Assembly (NCBI GenBank): GCA_029962745.1
Contig: CM057162.1
Span: forward strand, 10,944,222-11,008,221
Length of the DNA stretch: 64,000 bases
Source of the DNA: Echinometra lucunter
Lineage: Eukaryota > Echinodermata > Echinoidea > Camarodonta > Echinometridae
Reading direction: 5' to 3'
Under the pieces are notes generated by a model. It did no database searches. It saw only the letters and a program-made list of their open reading frames with translations, and had not been told where the DNA came from. The translations under genes and the position numbers were made by a program. Shown here piece by piece: positions 1-11,304 of the stretch (positions are counted from its first letter, which is position 1; each line of letters begins with the position of its first letter).

Positions 1-60
1 ATGCCTGGGGATTACCTACAAGAATTCCTAAAAGAATACCTAAAAGAATGCCTAAAAGAA
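1..60. repeat. short tandem repeat, 12 bp unit
   Basis: The unit CCTAAAAGAAT(A/G) is repeated about four times with small changes. It is a minisatellite fragment at the window edge, so its full length is unknown. No gene signal is visible here. Confidence 0.6.
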
Positions 61-465
61 TTCTTTTGTCAAATCAGATCAGTTTTACAATTCTGAAAAG
101 TGCAAAATAACATGTGATAAGTCTTAAATCTAAGCTAATCACAATAAAAACGGGCAAGAGACCTGAAATATATACAAGACCTCTCCACGATGCAACACAT
201 CGAAAAAAGTAAATTTGTGCTAATTTTTGGTGACACATTGCAGGGCAGAGTCTGCCCCCGGTAGGGAGCTTAGCAAATTAAAAATATGTCAGAACAGTTA
301 TTGGCTTACACGACTGAGTAAATGGTATTGACACAAGAAATTTAATCTATTTGAGTTTGATTTTCAAAGAAAAGGCATCAAGTGGGCTATTGTAGAAGTG
401 CAATACCCAACTCCTGTTTTTTCCTCTGAACTGCCCTACATGCGTTATCCACGCCCACACCAATA
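61..465. other. AT-rich stretch, nothing recognised
   Basis: No open frame of note, no splice-bounded exon and no clear repeat was seen. It resembles intron or intergenic DNA. Confidence 0.4.
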
Positions 466-722
466 GATACACTCTAAAAAATTGCTGTAGGGATTTACAG
501 TAAATTAATGGCAGCAGAGTTGGTCGGTGATTTACTGTAAATTCTGTAAATGATACATTACAATACTGTATTATTTACATGTAAATACTCTATTTTACTG
601 TTTTTTACAGTTTTACCGTAGAATAAACAGTACAATAGTGTAGAAAAATACAGTAAATTACTAGCAGCAGAACTACCAGCAATTTACTGTAATTCTGCAG
701 TAATCTTTTATTGTAGGTTTAC
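466..722. repeat. duplicated palindromic TACAGTAAATT element (MITE-like)
   Basis: Two direct copies of a block that starts TACAGTAAATTA, has GCAGCAGA in the middle and ends in ATTTACTGTAA lie about 140 bp apart. Each block is itself an imperfect palindrome. The sequence ACACTCTAAAAAATT at the left edge resembles the termini of small non-autonomous elements. No coding capacity is present. The outer boundaries are approximate. Confidence 0.45.
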
Positions 723-1097
723 ATTCATAAAGAGAAATAATTTGATCATTCATTATTACTATGCAATCATATCTGTCATGAAAAGCAGAATGATACAACT
801 TTGCATACAAAGATACAGATGGAAAAACAGGAAAACATATTTAATCATTTTTAAAGAATAAAAACTTTTCTGATATTATTGGTCTCTTGAGAATCACAAG
901 GGCATTCACTCACATTCCTAGAGAAAAAAATCCTTCTGACTCTCAAGACAGCTCTTAATATATTTAGTCAACAAATGTAGTGCCTTGATCATTTAGTCCT
1001 AAATATAAAAATTCTTGGAAAATATCAAGACCGCAGACAACAACCTTCCTTTGCTAGGTGTTTGCAGGTTTTTGGAGCTCTACCAGCAAGCCAGTGC
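723..1097. other. AT-rich stretch, nothing recognised
   Basis: No coding signal, splice-bounded exon or repeat was found. Confidence 0.35.
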
Positions 1098-1356
1098 AGG
1101 CTATTGTATGGCTAGGGAGTGAGGGGGGGGGGGGGGGGGGGGGGAGAGATCTTTCACAAGCATTAAAATATCAAAAAGGGATAGGGGGAAATACTGGAAG
1201 AGGGAAGAATGATTTCAGGGGACCTTAGCCAGGAGTCACTGTCTAGGCTACTGTATGGAGGAGGGGAGGGGGTATACTTTCATATGCATTGAAATTACAA
1301 AAAGGAATAGGGGTAAAATACTGGCAGAGGGAAGAATGATTTGGGGGACCTTAGCC
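1098..1356. repeat. tandem duplication of a ~147 bp unit containing a G run
   Basis: Both units begin AGGCTA(T/C)TGTATGG and end near GGGACCTTAGCC. Unit 1 is 1098-1244 and carries a run of more than 20 G at about 1123-1144; unit 2 starts at 1245 and has only short G runs. Shared internal words include AAATACTGG and AGAGGGAAGAATGATTT. Confidence 0.65.
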
Positions 1357-1530
1357 CCGTCCCAGAGGAACCTGCACTCTCCTCACACCTGAACCGCTAT
1401 TCCCTATCCCCAAACCATTGTAAAGCAATTTACTTCACCAATGAAATGGCCTGTCATCACAGCGCCGCGGCATGTACGGATTTGTTTTCTGACTTTGGCC
1501 TACTTTCTTTTCTTACTCACACTCCTTTCT

Positions 1531-1772
1531 CTCACTTTCTTTCTCTCTCTCTCTCTCTTTCTTTCTCTCTCTTTTTCTCTCTCTCTCTCTCTCTTGGCCC
1601 ATTCTTCTACTTTCTAATTCTCCCACCCTGTCCCTTTCTTCATTTCCTTCTCTCTCCACTTCACTATGTTTCTTTTTCTTATTCTTCTCATCTTAATCTT
1701 CCTTCTTTCCTCCATTTTCAGCTTTTTATCTTCTACCTCTTCCTCTTTCTGATCTTTCTTTCTCCTCTTTCT

Positions 1773-1816
<44 letters not shown>

Positions 1817-1818
1817 AT
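1531..1818. repeat. CT-rich tract with (CT)n microsatellites
   Basis: This is a long polypyrimidine stretch with pure CT runs at about 1535-1600 and 1770-1812. The open frame across it is a composition artefact rich in Leu, Ser and Phe. It could serve as the pyrimidine tract of a splice acceptor, but no convincing exon follows. Confidence 0.7.
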
Positions 1819-2304
1819 CTCTCCTCAAAAAATTCAAGAAACAGTAAAGAAACTAACCTGAAGGTAAAGTAAGACATGCTAAAAACATACAAAGAAAACA
1901 AAAGATCTATTGAAAGGCTCTGTGCAGTTCTGGTGACAATTTCATTTTTGCCTTTCATATCAATTTCAGGTAATGTAAGAACATGTGCAAAAAGAGATAC
2001 TGACATTAACAATTTGGAGCAATGTACATGTAATAGATGGTCACCTTAAGAAATATAAGTATCCTCCCTAAACCATTCAAAGTTTGAAAGACAGCTTTTC
2101 TGTACTTCTACTAAGATAAGATACCATAATCACTTTGATCGAGACAAACATAAACCCAAATATTGTTAGAACTGATATCATCGCTGCTCAGAATATTGCC
2201 TTTAAAGGTAAAAGAATGGGGTTGTCAACTTGTCATACTGTTTCACTTTCTGGCAAACTGGAGTCCAAGGTTGGTCTAGATCCTAAGCTTATAGAGGCAG
2301 GATT

Positions 2305-2610
2305 AGGAAGGAGTTCTTGATGATAGGCCCTTTCCAACCCCCCTGTCTTCATCTTTACTTTGACCTTCAATGGGGGTACTGCTGACAAGGGGGCTTTCAA
2401 ATAATAAAAAATGGAAGGGGGAGGGGGGTTGCTCTGTATCGGGCCTAACAAATGACAAAGCATCCTTATAAGAACAAGAAGATTGAAACAGCATTCTTGA
2501 TGATAGGCCCTTCCAGTCCTTCTATTTTCATCTTCAGATGAATCTTCGATAGGGGTACTGGAGAAAAGGGGCTTTCAAGCACAAATGGGGACTGGAGGCA
2601 CCTCCTCCCC
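2305..2610. repeat. tandem duplication with 180 bp offset
   Basis: TTCTTGATGATAGGCCC occurs at about 2314 and again at about 2494. Each copy is followed by a diverged block sharing CTTCATCTT, GGGGTACTG and GGGGCTTTCAA. It is a local two-unit repeat without coding capacity. Confidence 0.6.
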
Positions 2611-2612
2611 CC

Positions 2613-2618
2613 CCCCTT

Positions 2619-2656
<38 letters not shown>
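2613..2656. repeat. (CA)n microsatellite
   Basis: About 20 CA dinucleotides follow a C run at 2604-2616. Confidence 0.85.
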
Positions 2657-2659
<3 letters not shown>

Positions 2660-4635
2660 AAATAACCCTTGAATAAAATGTACAAGCAAAGACACAAGAA
2701 TATTTCACAAAATAAAGAGGCCTCCACTTTCTTTCATGAGGTGGTGTGTTGAATGCTAAGGCAAGGTATTTCATCTTCAGTTGTATCTCTTGACCCAGGA
2801 GTAGTACAAAAAATGCCCTCATACATGCCACTGGAATCAAGGACTGGTCAAGAAAATGATAACGATGCTTAGTTTACCCAGTTCAATTGTTAATTATAAG
2901 GTAAACGTATGAAATCAAAATCTAGAGGAATGCGTCTGGAAGGGAAAAGAAGACCGAGTAGTACAAATTACAACAGAGAAAAACAATGCACATTATGCAC
3001 AGGAAAGGGATAATTTTCAAAAAAGACAAGGAAGCGTTTCAATTCAGCTCTACAAAGCTCTAAAACTTTTTGTAGAAATCTATGAAAGCTATGGCAAAAA
3101 AAAGAAACCATCAAAACTGCAGTGCCAGGTATCTTTTGTTCTAGAGCAAATCCCAAAACAGGATGGGTGGGGAGGAAGTGGTATGTGAAATAAGAAAGAC
3201 TTGGAAAATGAGGGGCAACTCGTACGAGTGTATGAGAAACTAGGGAATAGAAAGGGGCTGACATGGAACCTTTAGGGGAGCAATACCGACAGGGCGGCGG
3301 TCATGCTTCATAGCTCAAAAATGATTGTTCTTGCGGCAGGCCATTGAACCCAAACAACCTAAAATCATTTCTTTTATCACATTATCTCTATGTTACTCCT
3401 CAAGAACTTTCATATCTCTTTTACTGACCCCCCCCCCTCCTTTTTCTTGCTCTCTTTCTCTCTCTCTCTTTCATCTTTGGCTTCATCATTTGGTGTTTAT
3501 GAGAAGCAAAAAATGCTGAATGTGGCAAAAACCACAAAGAGGAAATAGAATGATGAAAAAGGAAATGTAAATCTTCTTATGAATTTATGGCTCTCTAAAG
3601 ACAGAAAGAAAACAAGGGGGCTCATCATGCCCATATCACGTTACTTGCATTAAAGATATTAACCACTCAAAGCAAAAAAAGAGGAGAGATTGGATAGATT
3701 CTGCAAATCACTGGTAAGGCACAGGCCTCCTGTGGTTCCTATCTGACTTAACGTTCCATTTGTGCCCCCCCCCTCCCCGTACAAATCATATGGAAAATGA
3801 ACATTTTTTATGGCAAGAGCTTCTCTTTTTACGGCTTGGATGATGTCATACATGTAGTTTCAGCTTACACAGGCAAAGTTGTCAATTTGCATTATAAGAA
3901 ATCTTGATTGAGACTTAAGAGTAGACTACAGCGAGACTGGAACCAACAAATCAATTATATTTTCCCCTCTTCTTTTAGACATTTCATCAATGCAGGAGAA
4001 AAAAATGCGGCAGTGAAAATATGCGGTAGCGATAAAAATCACACGATAGTGATAGATATGACGGAGATGGACTGTAAAAGAGCTACTCGGAATCTCCTGA
4101 TCTTAATGGCATTTTAAAAAGCGCTGCTAGGCCCGACATTATCACACGGACGATAAGGGGCAAGGGAGAATTGGGCGACATGGGACTCTTGTCCCAATGG
4201 CTCCATCTTTCTTTACCTTCATTTTACAAGTAGTCTTTTACATGCAAACAAGGGCAACTGCGGATTTCATCTACCTTAATTAGTTCTTAAAAGATCTTTA
4301 TACAAAGCATTGATTTCATTCTCTTCATTTCTCTGGAGTACAGCACACATTTGTTTCAACGTGCTGGAAAAATCATATCACACAGCTTCTAAAGCAATCT
4401 GGTGTGGTAAGAAAAGACATGTCTAGAATGCAAAATGCATACTGTGTGCAGTGTTTGCATTCTGGACACATCTTTCTCTGTCACTCCATTTCGCCAAACA
4501 CAGTTTTTTATCGAATCTGCTTTCAGAATAAAATGCAACAATTGCATGACAATTGTCTTTCAAAGAAACATTACTGGTACACATCATATTACATGTAGGT
4601 CACTATCTAAAACTATCTTCTTGTCTTAAACAATG
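2657..4635. other. non-coding stretch with C-run tracts, nothing recognised
   Basis: C runs occur at about 3427-3437 and 3767-3777. Open frames are short, and none is bounded by good splice sites. No repeat family was recognised. Confidence 0.35.
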
Positions 4636-4791
4636 CAGGGCTCAACACTAAGTTTTGGGGTAAGGGGTCCAAACTGATATTATGGGCTCTGAATGTGTTC
4701 AGCCCTGTGTTAAAATTGTTCGGGGGGTGGGGGTTCAACCCTTAATTTCAGGGGCCTCAGCGTCCCAGATGTCTGTTATGGTTAGGCCCTG
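4636..4791. mobile_element. small hAT-like non-autonomous element
   Basis: The left end reads CAGGGCTCAACACTAA and the right end is complementary (TTAGGCCCTG), giving short terminal inverted repeats that begin CAGGG, as is common in hAT elements. CAATG is present directly on both sides and could be a short target duplication; canonical hAT duplications are 8 bp. The interior is non-coding and G-rich. Confidence 0.45.
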
Positions 4792-5409
4792 CAATGTGGA
4801 ATGATTTTCTCTTTCAAACGCCTAAAATCAAGTTTCATCTCTTGCGGAGTTTGATATAACTTGAAATAAAATTTGTGTATGAGAAAATAATTTCTACCTG
4901 GAAATAAGATTTCTTATGTGAACCAACCCTAATCTTGATTCTAATCTCTAGAATTCTCTCCGCAATGAGGTGGCAAAAGACACTAAAATCATCATCACCC
5001 GCCCAATCTCAACTCCGAGATATTTTTTCCATCGCTTGTTCTTCGCCCCCTCTATCTTGGCCTAATTATGATGCTCATGACAGATTTGAGACAGGATATC
5101 TTGAACTCGATTGTTTCAGATTAGATCATGGGGAAAGAGCCACCTTGGGGGTACAGGGGCATTATTCCCTAGCCGATAAGGAAAATGAAATGTCAGCCAT
5201 TTTTTTTTTCAAATATGGCACCACGACCCTTTTCATCTCCTTCATGTCATGTGCTCTCCCCCTCCCCTACTTTGGTTTCTGTTTTTCTCCTTTTCTTTAT
5301 CGATATCAGTTACATTTTCCTGTCTGATGTTGGAAAAGTTCCCAAGTATTCTCACATTCATGTGACAATCTTTCCCTAACTAATCACATTCCTTTTCTAT
5401 GTCAAATAA

Positions 5410-5795
5410 AGGTGTGTTCAGATATAATGCGACTTTGTGCCGCCACATTGTGCCAGTACATTTTTTTTGTTCAGATATGATGCGACTTTGTACTGCCACT
5501 TATGCTAATGAACGCGCATTAACATGTCAACTTTCAAATAAGAGAGAGAATTTTGTCAAACCTTGCACAAACTATCTGACAACAATTTTTGCGCTACCAT
5601 TTCAGATATGATGCGACTTTTGCTACCTTTTAAGGAATTCGATTGGTGCGCATTTTTTTGCAGCCAGGCAGGAAACCAAAATGTGTCCTGCCACGGCAAC
5701 ATTTTTTTTGTCGCCCCATACCCCATAGACCTGTACACAAAAAATGTGGCAGCACAGTGTGGCGGCACAAAGGAGCATCATATCTGAACGCACCT
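5410..5795. mobile_element. 386 bp inverted-repeat element with TAA target duplication
   Basis: The left end AGGTGTGTTCAGATAT matches the reverse complement of the right end ATATCTGAACGCACCT. The similarity runs about 60 bp inward as inverted copies of a TGTGCCGCCACA block. TAA flanks both ends (5407-5409 and 5796-5798), which suits PIF/Harbinger-type TWA duplications. A block starting TTCAGATATGATGCGACTTT occurs three times inside (about 5416, 5472 and 5602). There is no transposase, so it must have been mobilised by another copy. Confidence 0.7.
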
Positions 5796-5946
5796 TAATT
5801 AACCAGTTGAGCATAATCTGACTTCAGTTAACACACATTTTCCATAGAACCCAATCCAACTTATATGGGGTTTAGTATTCAACAAGTTAAATTGTACCAA
5901 TGACCAAAAGACATTCTGTTCTGTACATCAGGGATCCAATGTCAGG

Positions 5947-6060
5947 AGGCACTGTGGCTCAGTGGTAGAGCAGTGGTCTCGTTACCGTGAGTACCCGGGT
6001 TTGAAACTAAGTGGATATGCGAATGCACTTTGGAATGGTATTAATCCTCATTACCAAGTC
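5947..6060 (+). mobile_element. tRNA-derived SINE copy
   Basis: The head resembles a tRNA with an A box TGGCTCAGTGG at 5955-5965 and a degenerate B box GGTTTGAAACT near 5998. These are the internal RNA polymerase III promoter elements typical of SINEs. The body afterwards includes GGTATTAATCCTC and runs into a G-rich stretch. No intact tRNA cloverleaf is seen. Confidence 0.6.
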
Positions 6061-6397
6061 CTTTTGGGGGGGGGAGGGGGATTAAAAGCTGTTGGTCCCC
6101 TGGTTGCTTACTAATAGGCATACACATGCTTTCTTAGCAGTCAGGTAAAATAACCAACTGACCAACTATACTATATTCAAAATATAAGCTTTACATATTA
6201 TTTCCATAAAGATATATCGTGAGTTCAAATATACTCTCATTTAACATAAAAGAGACTAGTGAGGTAGACTAGTCAAAGTATGTGCGCATGCAGGAGTGAC
6301 TTAGGGCATTTACAAAATCAAACAGCAATTCAATTTCATAAATGCCTGAATTATATGGCATTATTTTATCTTCCATTCTCCTCAAATTCCTCAACCA

Positions 6398-6615
6398 AGG
6401 TATTGTGATCCAGTGGATGAGTCTCCGGACTTGGAACCAGAAAGTACGTGGTTTGGAATCCCTGCTCCAGCGCTAATGTCCTCTGGCAAGACATTAATCC
6501 ACATTTGCCACACTCAACCCAGGTGAAGCAAATGGGTTCCCGGCAGGAATGAATTTCTTGAAATGCTTGAGCGCTGTAATGGCTGCCGGGCTAAAGCCAG
6601 AGTAATAATAATAAT
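6398..6615 (+). mobile_element. tRNA-derived SINE copy with (TAA)n tail
   Basis: The A box TGATCCAGTGG is at 6406-6416 and a mutated B box lies near 6450. The following body CTAATGTCCTCTGGCAAGAC matches the SINE at 23508. The copy continues through a GCCGGG motif and ends in TAATAATAATAAT. It meets an oppositely oriented LINE tail at its 3' end, so the shared TAA run cannot be assigned to one element. Confidence 0.65.
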
Positions 6616-6938
6616 ACTACAGTGCTTATGTAGTGCATATCACTACCGCAGTGTCTCTGTGCGCTTTAATAGAGAGGGTTGAAAATGGAAAAAGAAAATG
6701 TACATTGTACTGTAGATGTTGCAGTTTGCAAGACTAAAACTCATTCAAAATAGTTTTTAAACAGAAATGTATTGAGAAGGGTTTTGAACTTTAACACTGT
6801 GGAAGCATGAGCAAAACATCGCTCACCATAAAACTTAGTTGTAATGACAGGACATTGGAGGAGATTTTTCTGAGCCGATCTGAGATTCCGAGAGGGAGCG
6901 TACCTTACCAAGGACTCACTGAGATATTCTGGTGCCAT
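6606..6938 (-). pseudogene. 5'-truncated CR1/L2-type LINE relic (RT C-terminus plus tail)
   Basis: The reverse strand 6938-6741 encodes the conserved region that follows the reverse transcriptase in CR1/L2 LINEs: APEYLSESLVRYAPSRNLR, then FYGERCFAHAS. The usual LWNSLP segment is missing between AHAS and FKTLL, so about 20 residues are deleted. A stop follows NYFE. The non-coding tail reaches the (ATT)n run near 6606. Only the last part of the element is present, as expected from incomplete reverse transcription. Confidence 0.7.
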
Positions 6939-6958
6939 TGAATGCAGGCACTGATAGG

Positions 6959-7064
6959 TCAGTAATAATATCCAAAGTAATAATATCCAAAGCCCTTTGG
7001 AAGTGCATAGAAACGTAGGATAATGTGATATGTGCTATACAAGAACGGAATATTATTATTAACC
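6959..7064 (+). mobile_element. 3' tail fragment of a SINE or LINE
   Basis: The block AATGTGATATGTGCTATACA followed by AGAACGGAATATTATTATTA has the form of a retroelement 3' end finishing in (ATT)n. No coding part remains. It directly abuts the minus-strand LINE relic. Confidence 0.4.
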
Positions 7065-7421
7065 GTTCACTCCCAGAATGCAGGGAAAGTTTTCGGGAAG
7101 TTATTTCATACATACCAGCAGTACACAAATTATTTGTTCTGGTGATTGCTACACTTTAAAGACAGTCTTGTCTTGTGACCTAAAGGAAGGTGATGTTATT
7201 TCTATCACGCAAGATGTTCTAGGGGGAAAGATACATTGATTTTAAGTGAGATGGAAATTAGGACTTTCCTGAAATGATGACAACAAAACAATATCACTTC
7301 TCTGTTTCTTTGTGACCGTTTCTCTCCTACGCTATTACCGGTACATTCATTTTCATGTTGATGCCCAATACATCATGACAACTCCTGCTTCTCTGTTTAG
7401 ACCATTCAAACTTCTACTTAC

Positions 7422-7474
7422 CTTCATACGTCCTATCTGCTTCTCATAATCATTTATAAGAGAGGCTGCAATAC
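7422..7474 (-). CDS. candidate internal exon of an unidentified host gene
   Basis: On the minus strand a long pyrimidine-rich tract ends in TTTTTGCAG, followed by a 53 nt exon and the donor AAG|GTAAGTAG; both sites are close to consensus. Only one frame is open. It begins with the last two bases of a codon and reads IAASLINDYEKQIGRMK, ending exactly on a codon boundary. The peptide is hydrophilic and would suit a coiled coil. The DYEKQI pattern is vaguely like the start of TACC-type coiled coils, but that is too weak to name the gene. The strong splice pair is the main evidence. Neighbouring exons could not be assigned with confidence. Confidence 0.5.
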
Positions 7475-8290
7475 CTGCAAAAATGACAAAAATAGGAAAA
7501 ACAAACATTCTTAATATTACATTCAGTTTAAATCAAAAGGTTGTGACAAAAACATTGATACTAAGATTTAATGTACACAAACTTTTTTGCCAAACCATCA
7601 ATACTTTTACAATATTCAATTAACAGTGTATTATTTTTCTTCCTGAAGTATGCCACACTACGCTCTCTAAACATAAACGTGAAGCTAAAGCACTAGATGT
7701 ACTTTTTTTCTATCCTCGTTTTTTGTCAAGTTTGAACATAACTGAATCTGATAGGGAGAATTCTTTCTCCAACCATTTTAACTGATCGTGGAATGCAGGG
7801 GTTTCAAAGAGGCACAATTACGTGTCACACGAAACCAAAATTTACAAGTAGATGGCCCGCTGAGTGAACCCGAAACTGCCCTGAACTTCAGGAGAGCTCC
7901 GGAGCTCAAGTGAGAGCAAGAGAGCGAGAGCGGAATTCAACAGAGGTCGAAGGTTAGACTAATGTTGGGAGCCCTTGCTTGAGAGGGTTGCACCATTTGC
8001 CTTGACCTAGCAGATTGTTACAATATGATTGGAGCTAGGAGAATGTCATCGTTTGTTTGTTTGTTTTTGAGGAGGGTGAGACATACCGTACACAGTATCG
8101 CCAAAATTATTTTTAAGTTTGTTTTCCACATGGCAGGGAGAGAGGTGAGGGCAGGGACAGGATTGAGGTGCAGGGGTACCTCAGGACTAGTAGGGTTATC
8201 AAGAGAAAGTGTACATAAAGAATGAAATACTGCAAGAGAAAGATTGAATATGGAAATAATTTATCAAACTACTGTACGTCTTTGCAAGTT
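7475..8290. other. probable intron or intergenic DNA
   Basis: AT-rich sequence upstream (in minus-strand sense) of the exon candidate. Nothing else was recognised. Confidence 0.35.
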
Positions 8291-8291
8291 C

Positions 8292-8441
8292 TGGGCCCCA
8301 TTTCATAAAACTTGTTATCAATAACAAGGTGGAGTAACGGTTATAAGCTACTGAAATCCTTGCATCTGATTGGCTGAGAGCAAATATTTCATAGAAATGT
8401 GGCATTTATTACTGATAACAAGTTTTATGAAACAGGGCTCT
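8292..8441. mobile_element. ~150 bp MITE (TTTCATAAAACTTGTTATCA family), copy 1
   Basis: GGGCCCCATTTCATAAAACT at the left is mirrored by AGTTTTATGAAACAGGGCTC at the right, and GTTATCAATAACAA by TTACTGATAACAAG inside. The middle carries CTGATTGGCTGAGAGCA. A second copy in the opposite orientation lies at 21595-21736. Confidence 0.7.
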
Positions 8442-9083
8442 GATATTACTCTCCAGCAAAGATGATATCAATAAAATTATAAATTACTACTTTTTATCAT
8501 CTTTTGAAAAAAAATTACTCATACCTCAAGAAATCATTTCTTTGAAATATATTTCTTGGCAATTGCAAGACCTTACCGAATTTTGAAAAAATATCAAGGT
8601 AACATTTGATCTACTGATGAGGTTAATGCAAGGTTCGCATATTTCCAGAGGCAATATGCAACGCTATTGAAGCTATAGGATGATTTTTCGAAAGTGTTTG
8701 TGATCATTGTGCATGTACCCATTCTCCAAGCAATTCAACAATCACATTGTTTTGCAAGTGGATACAATTACATTATTCGATTGCACGTCAACATGACTGT
8801 TAGTGAAACATAAGCCGAAAATATCCATCTACTAAAATAAGCATTGTTCTGCGTTCGTGATTGCCGCAGCTAATAGCGTCACAGCAAGCCATCACAGGGG
8901 TTCCCTCTGCGCATCAATTCCATTCCTGTTTCACCCCTCTCCATCCCTGATTATTCCCCTTGAAAGTCTCCTGACAGGGGAGGGCATTAGGCCGAGGTTT
9001 GGATAATCCTTACATCCCATTCACACTTTGAAAATTTACTTAATAGCTACAATTTTTTTTATTTTTCTCCGTCTGAAAGTTGC
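8442..9083. other. non-coding stretch, nothing recognised
   Basis: No exon signal or known repeat was seen. Confidence 0.3.
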
Positions 9084-9933
9084 ATAAGGCATCTTAAAAA
9101 AAAACACCATGGTGCCAAAGAATGCATCCGGAATGCAAAATGCAAAAATGCAAAATTAAAATGTCTACTGTGACATATTGGAAAGAAATTTCAGCCAGTA
9201 TCATTCCACAACAAGATTGTACATTCATTTAAAGGTCTACATTCTATCCATAATATCAATCTGTGTTTGAAAATTCTGATTTTTAACAACTTTCCGTTTT
9301 GGGTTTTGGATATTGGACGCGTCTTTTCGCACGGGTGATGTTCATTATTCCAAAAGGTTTGTTATTCCGAAGAATCATTAATCCGCAACATGTAAATTGC
9401 GTATACCTAGATGTTCATTAGTATGAAAATGAAAAAGGGTTCGTTCATCCGAACATTTGTGGTTTTATTCCGAAGGTTCGTTATTCCGAAGGTTCATTAT
9501 TTCGAAAATAAAATAAGGTTCGTTATTCCGAAAGTTCGTTAATCCGAAAATGAAATAGGATTCGTTATTTCGAAGGTTCCATAGTCCGAAAAGGAAATAA
9601 GGTTCGTCAGTAGGAAAGTAACTAACGAACTTTAACGAACCTTATTTCATTTATGGACTAACAGACCTTCGAAATAACGAACCCTTTTTCAGTTCCGGAC
9701 TTATGAACCTTCGGAATAATGAACCTTATTTCATTTTCGGATTAACGAACCTTTGGAATAACGAACCTTATTTTATTTTAGGAATAACGAATCTTCGGAA
9801 TAATGAACCTTCGGACTAACGAACCTTCGGAATAACGAACCTTCGGAATAAACGAACCTTCGAAATAACGAACCTTCGGAATAACGAACTGTAACCTTTA
9901 CGCACCACGGTGTTTTCCTAAGATGCCTATGTG
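9084..9933. mobile_element. ~850 bp foldback element made of GGTTCGTTATTCCGAA repeats
   Basis: The outer ends are inverted: CATAAGGCATCTTA then AAAACACC at 9083-9107, against the complement of GGTGTTTTCCTAAGATGCCT at 9909-9928. From about 9345 the left half carries tandem variants of GGTTCGTTATTCCGAA. From about 9620 the right half carries the reverse complement (TTCGGAATAACGAACC). The whole can fold into a very long hairpin. No open frame encodes a transposase. Confidence 0.75.
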
Positions 9934-10452
9934 TGAATTATCCCAGGCATAGTATTCATCAGGATGAAATAATTTTGTAAGCTTTTTTCCTTTTCAATAC
10001 AGTCCTATCACGCATGTAAAACACTTTCACTAAGTACATGTATGTTATAAATAATGCTTCACTGCATCAAACATTTCCTTCGGCTTCTGTATAAATTCTG
10101 CCTAGAGTAAATGACCTGTAAGAGTGAATGGACCGAATCCCTCCATCGGTTGGTCATCCATTCGGTCAACCGGTCAGAGCAACAGCTGGGTCATTATCGT
10201 TTCCTCCCAGCAAACAAGAAATTGCAATGACCTGCAAATAGGTCACTGATAGAATAACTAGTGTTCTTTGATTGAATAAAAGTATTTCTTCACAAGGCAC
10301 TATCTTCTTTTCCTTGGAATAAAAACAGAAGTTTTAATAATACTTCCAGGTCACTCAATCTGAAAATGCAGTGATAAACATACAGGAAAGTCCCACAGAA
10401 AGGTACTGTATGTCTCACTCTGTAGGACAAGAGCCCTGCCTATATTTACTAA
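9934..10452. other. non-coding stretch, nothing recognised
   Basis: AT-rich sequence between two mobile elements with no exon signal. Confidence 0.3.
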
Positions 10453-10897
10453 AAGGGGGTACCCAATGCTGAAACAATGTTAGTTCATTTAAAAGAGCAT
10501 GATTTTATTAGCATAAAATCATCTGCCTAAAGTTTTTTAAAAAGTCCTGTTGCCAAGGAAACCCCTAATGTGGTAAGATTTTAGGATATTTTTACTTTGA
10601 CGTCAAAATGACATCAGAGGGGGTACCTTGTCGCGCACTTCTAGCAAAATGCACGCAAGGTATAATACATATTGTACAGTCCAGAGCGTAGCACAACTGC
10701 AATGCGCGAAACTGGGTACCCACTTTTCCGTCATACCTCATACTCAATTTTTTGGGTCAGCTCATAACTTTTTAAGAGAAAATTAGCAAAAAATACATTG
10801 ATTCCGATTGAAAAATCATCATATTTTTAATGTCATTCTTCTTAGAATTCTATTCTCGATCATATATCAAAATTTTGTTTACTATTGTGTAATCACT
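10453..10897 (-). mobile_element. ~450 bp dispersed TTAA-type element, copy A
   Basis: This block matches 45388-45864 in the opposite orientation along its whole length. Shared words include GGGTACCCAATGCTGAAACA, TTTGACGTCAAAATGAC and TTCTTAGAATTCTATTCTCG. CTAA is found at both edges (10449-10452 and 10898-10901), suggesting a 4 bp target duplication. No terminal inverted repeat and no coding capacity are seen. Orientation is given relative to copy B. Confidence 0.65.
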
Positions 10898-10981
10898 CTA
10901 AATGCATTTCACAAATGCACTAGGAAGTCAAGGACTATACTGTTCATGTTGCACTTGCTTTTCATATGTACTTTGTTTTAA

Positions 10982-11304
10982 ATGGAAAGTCCACCCCAGA
11001 AGTTTCACTGTTTCAATAAAAGGAGATAAATTTGAACAGCATTTTTAAAAAGAAATTAGCAAAATCTGTCAAAGAATAAGAATTACACTCATTTACATTT
11101 TTTAGTAAATTACCCTCGGCTCTGCAAATTGGCAACACCGATGACATCATATGCGAGCAGCTCTCCATTCACTTTATACATGAAATTTCACATTTTCTCA
11201 ATTTTCTTGGAAGTTACACATTTTCTCACCCCATAGTCAAAGTACGTTATGTAAAAAGCAATTCCTCTGACCATACATTGACTATGGGGTTAGAAAATGT
11301 GTCT
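10982..11304 (+). mobile_element. truncated copy of the palindromic TTAA element
   Basis: From GGAAAGTCCACCCCAGAAGT this follows the left arm of the full element at 28262-28786, including TTGGCAACACCGATGACATC. It passes the centre (CCCATAGTCAA ... TTGACTATGGGG) and then stops, so the right arm is missing. TTAA precedes it at 10978-10981. Confidence 0.7.

Noticed and set aside
5947..6010. A functional tRNA gene
   Set aside because: The A and B boxes are present but no cloverleaf with anticodon arm and acceptor stem can be drawn; it continues into a SINE body.
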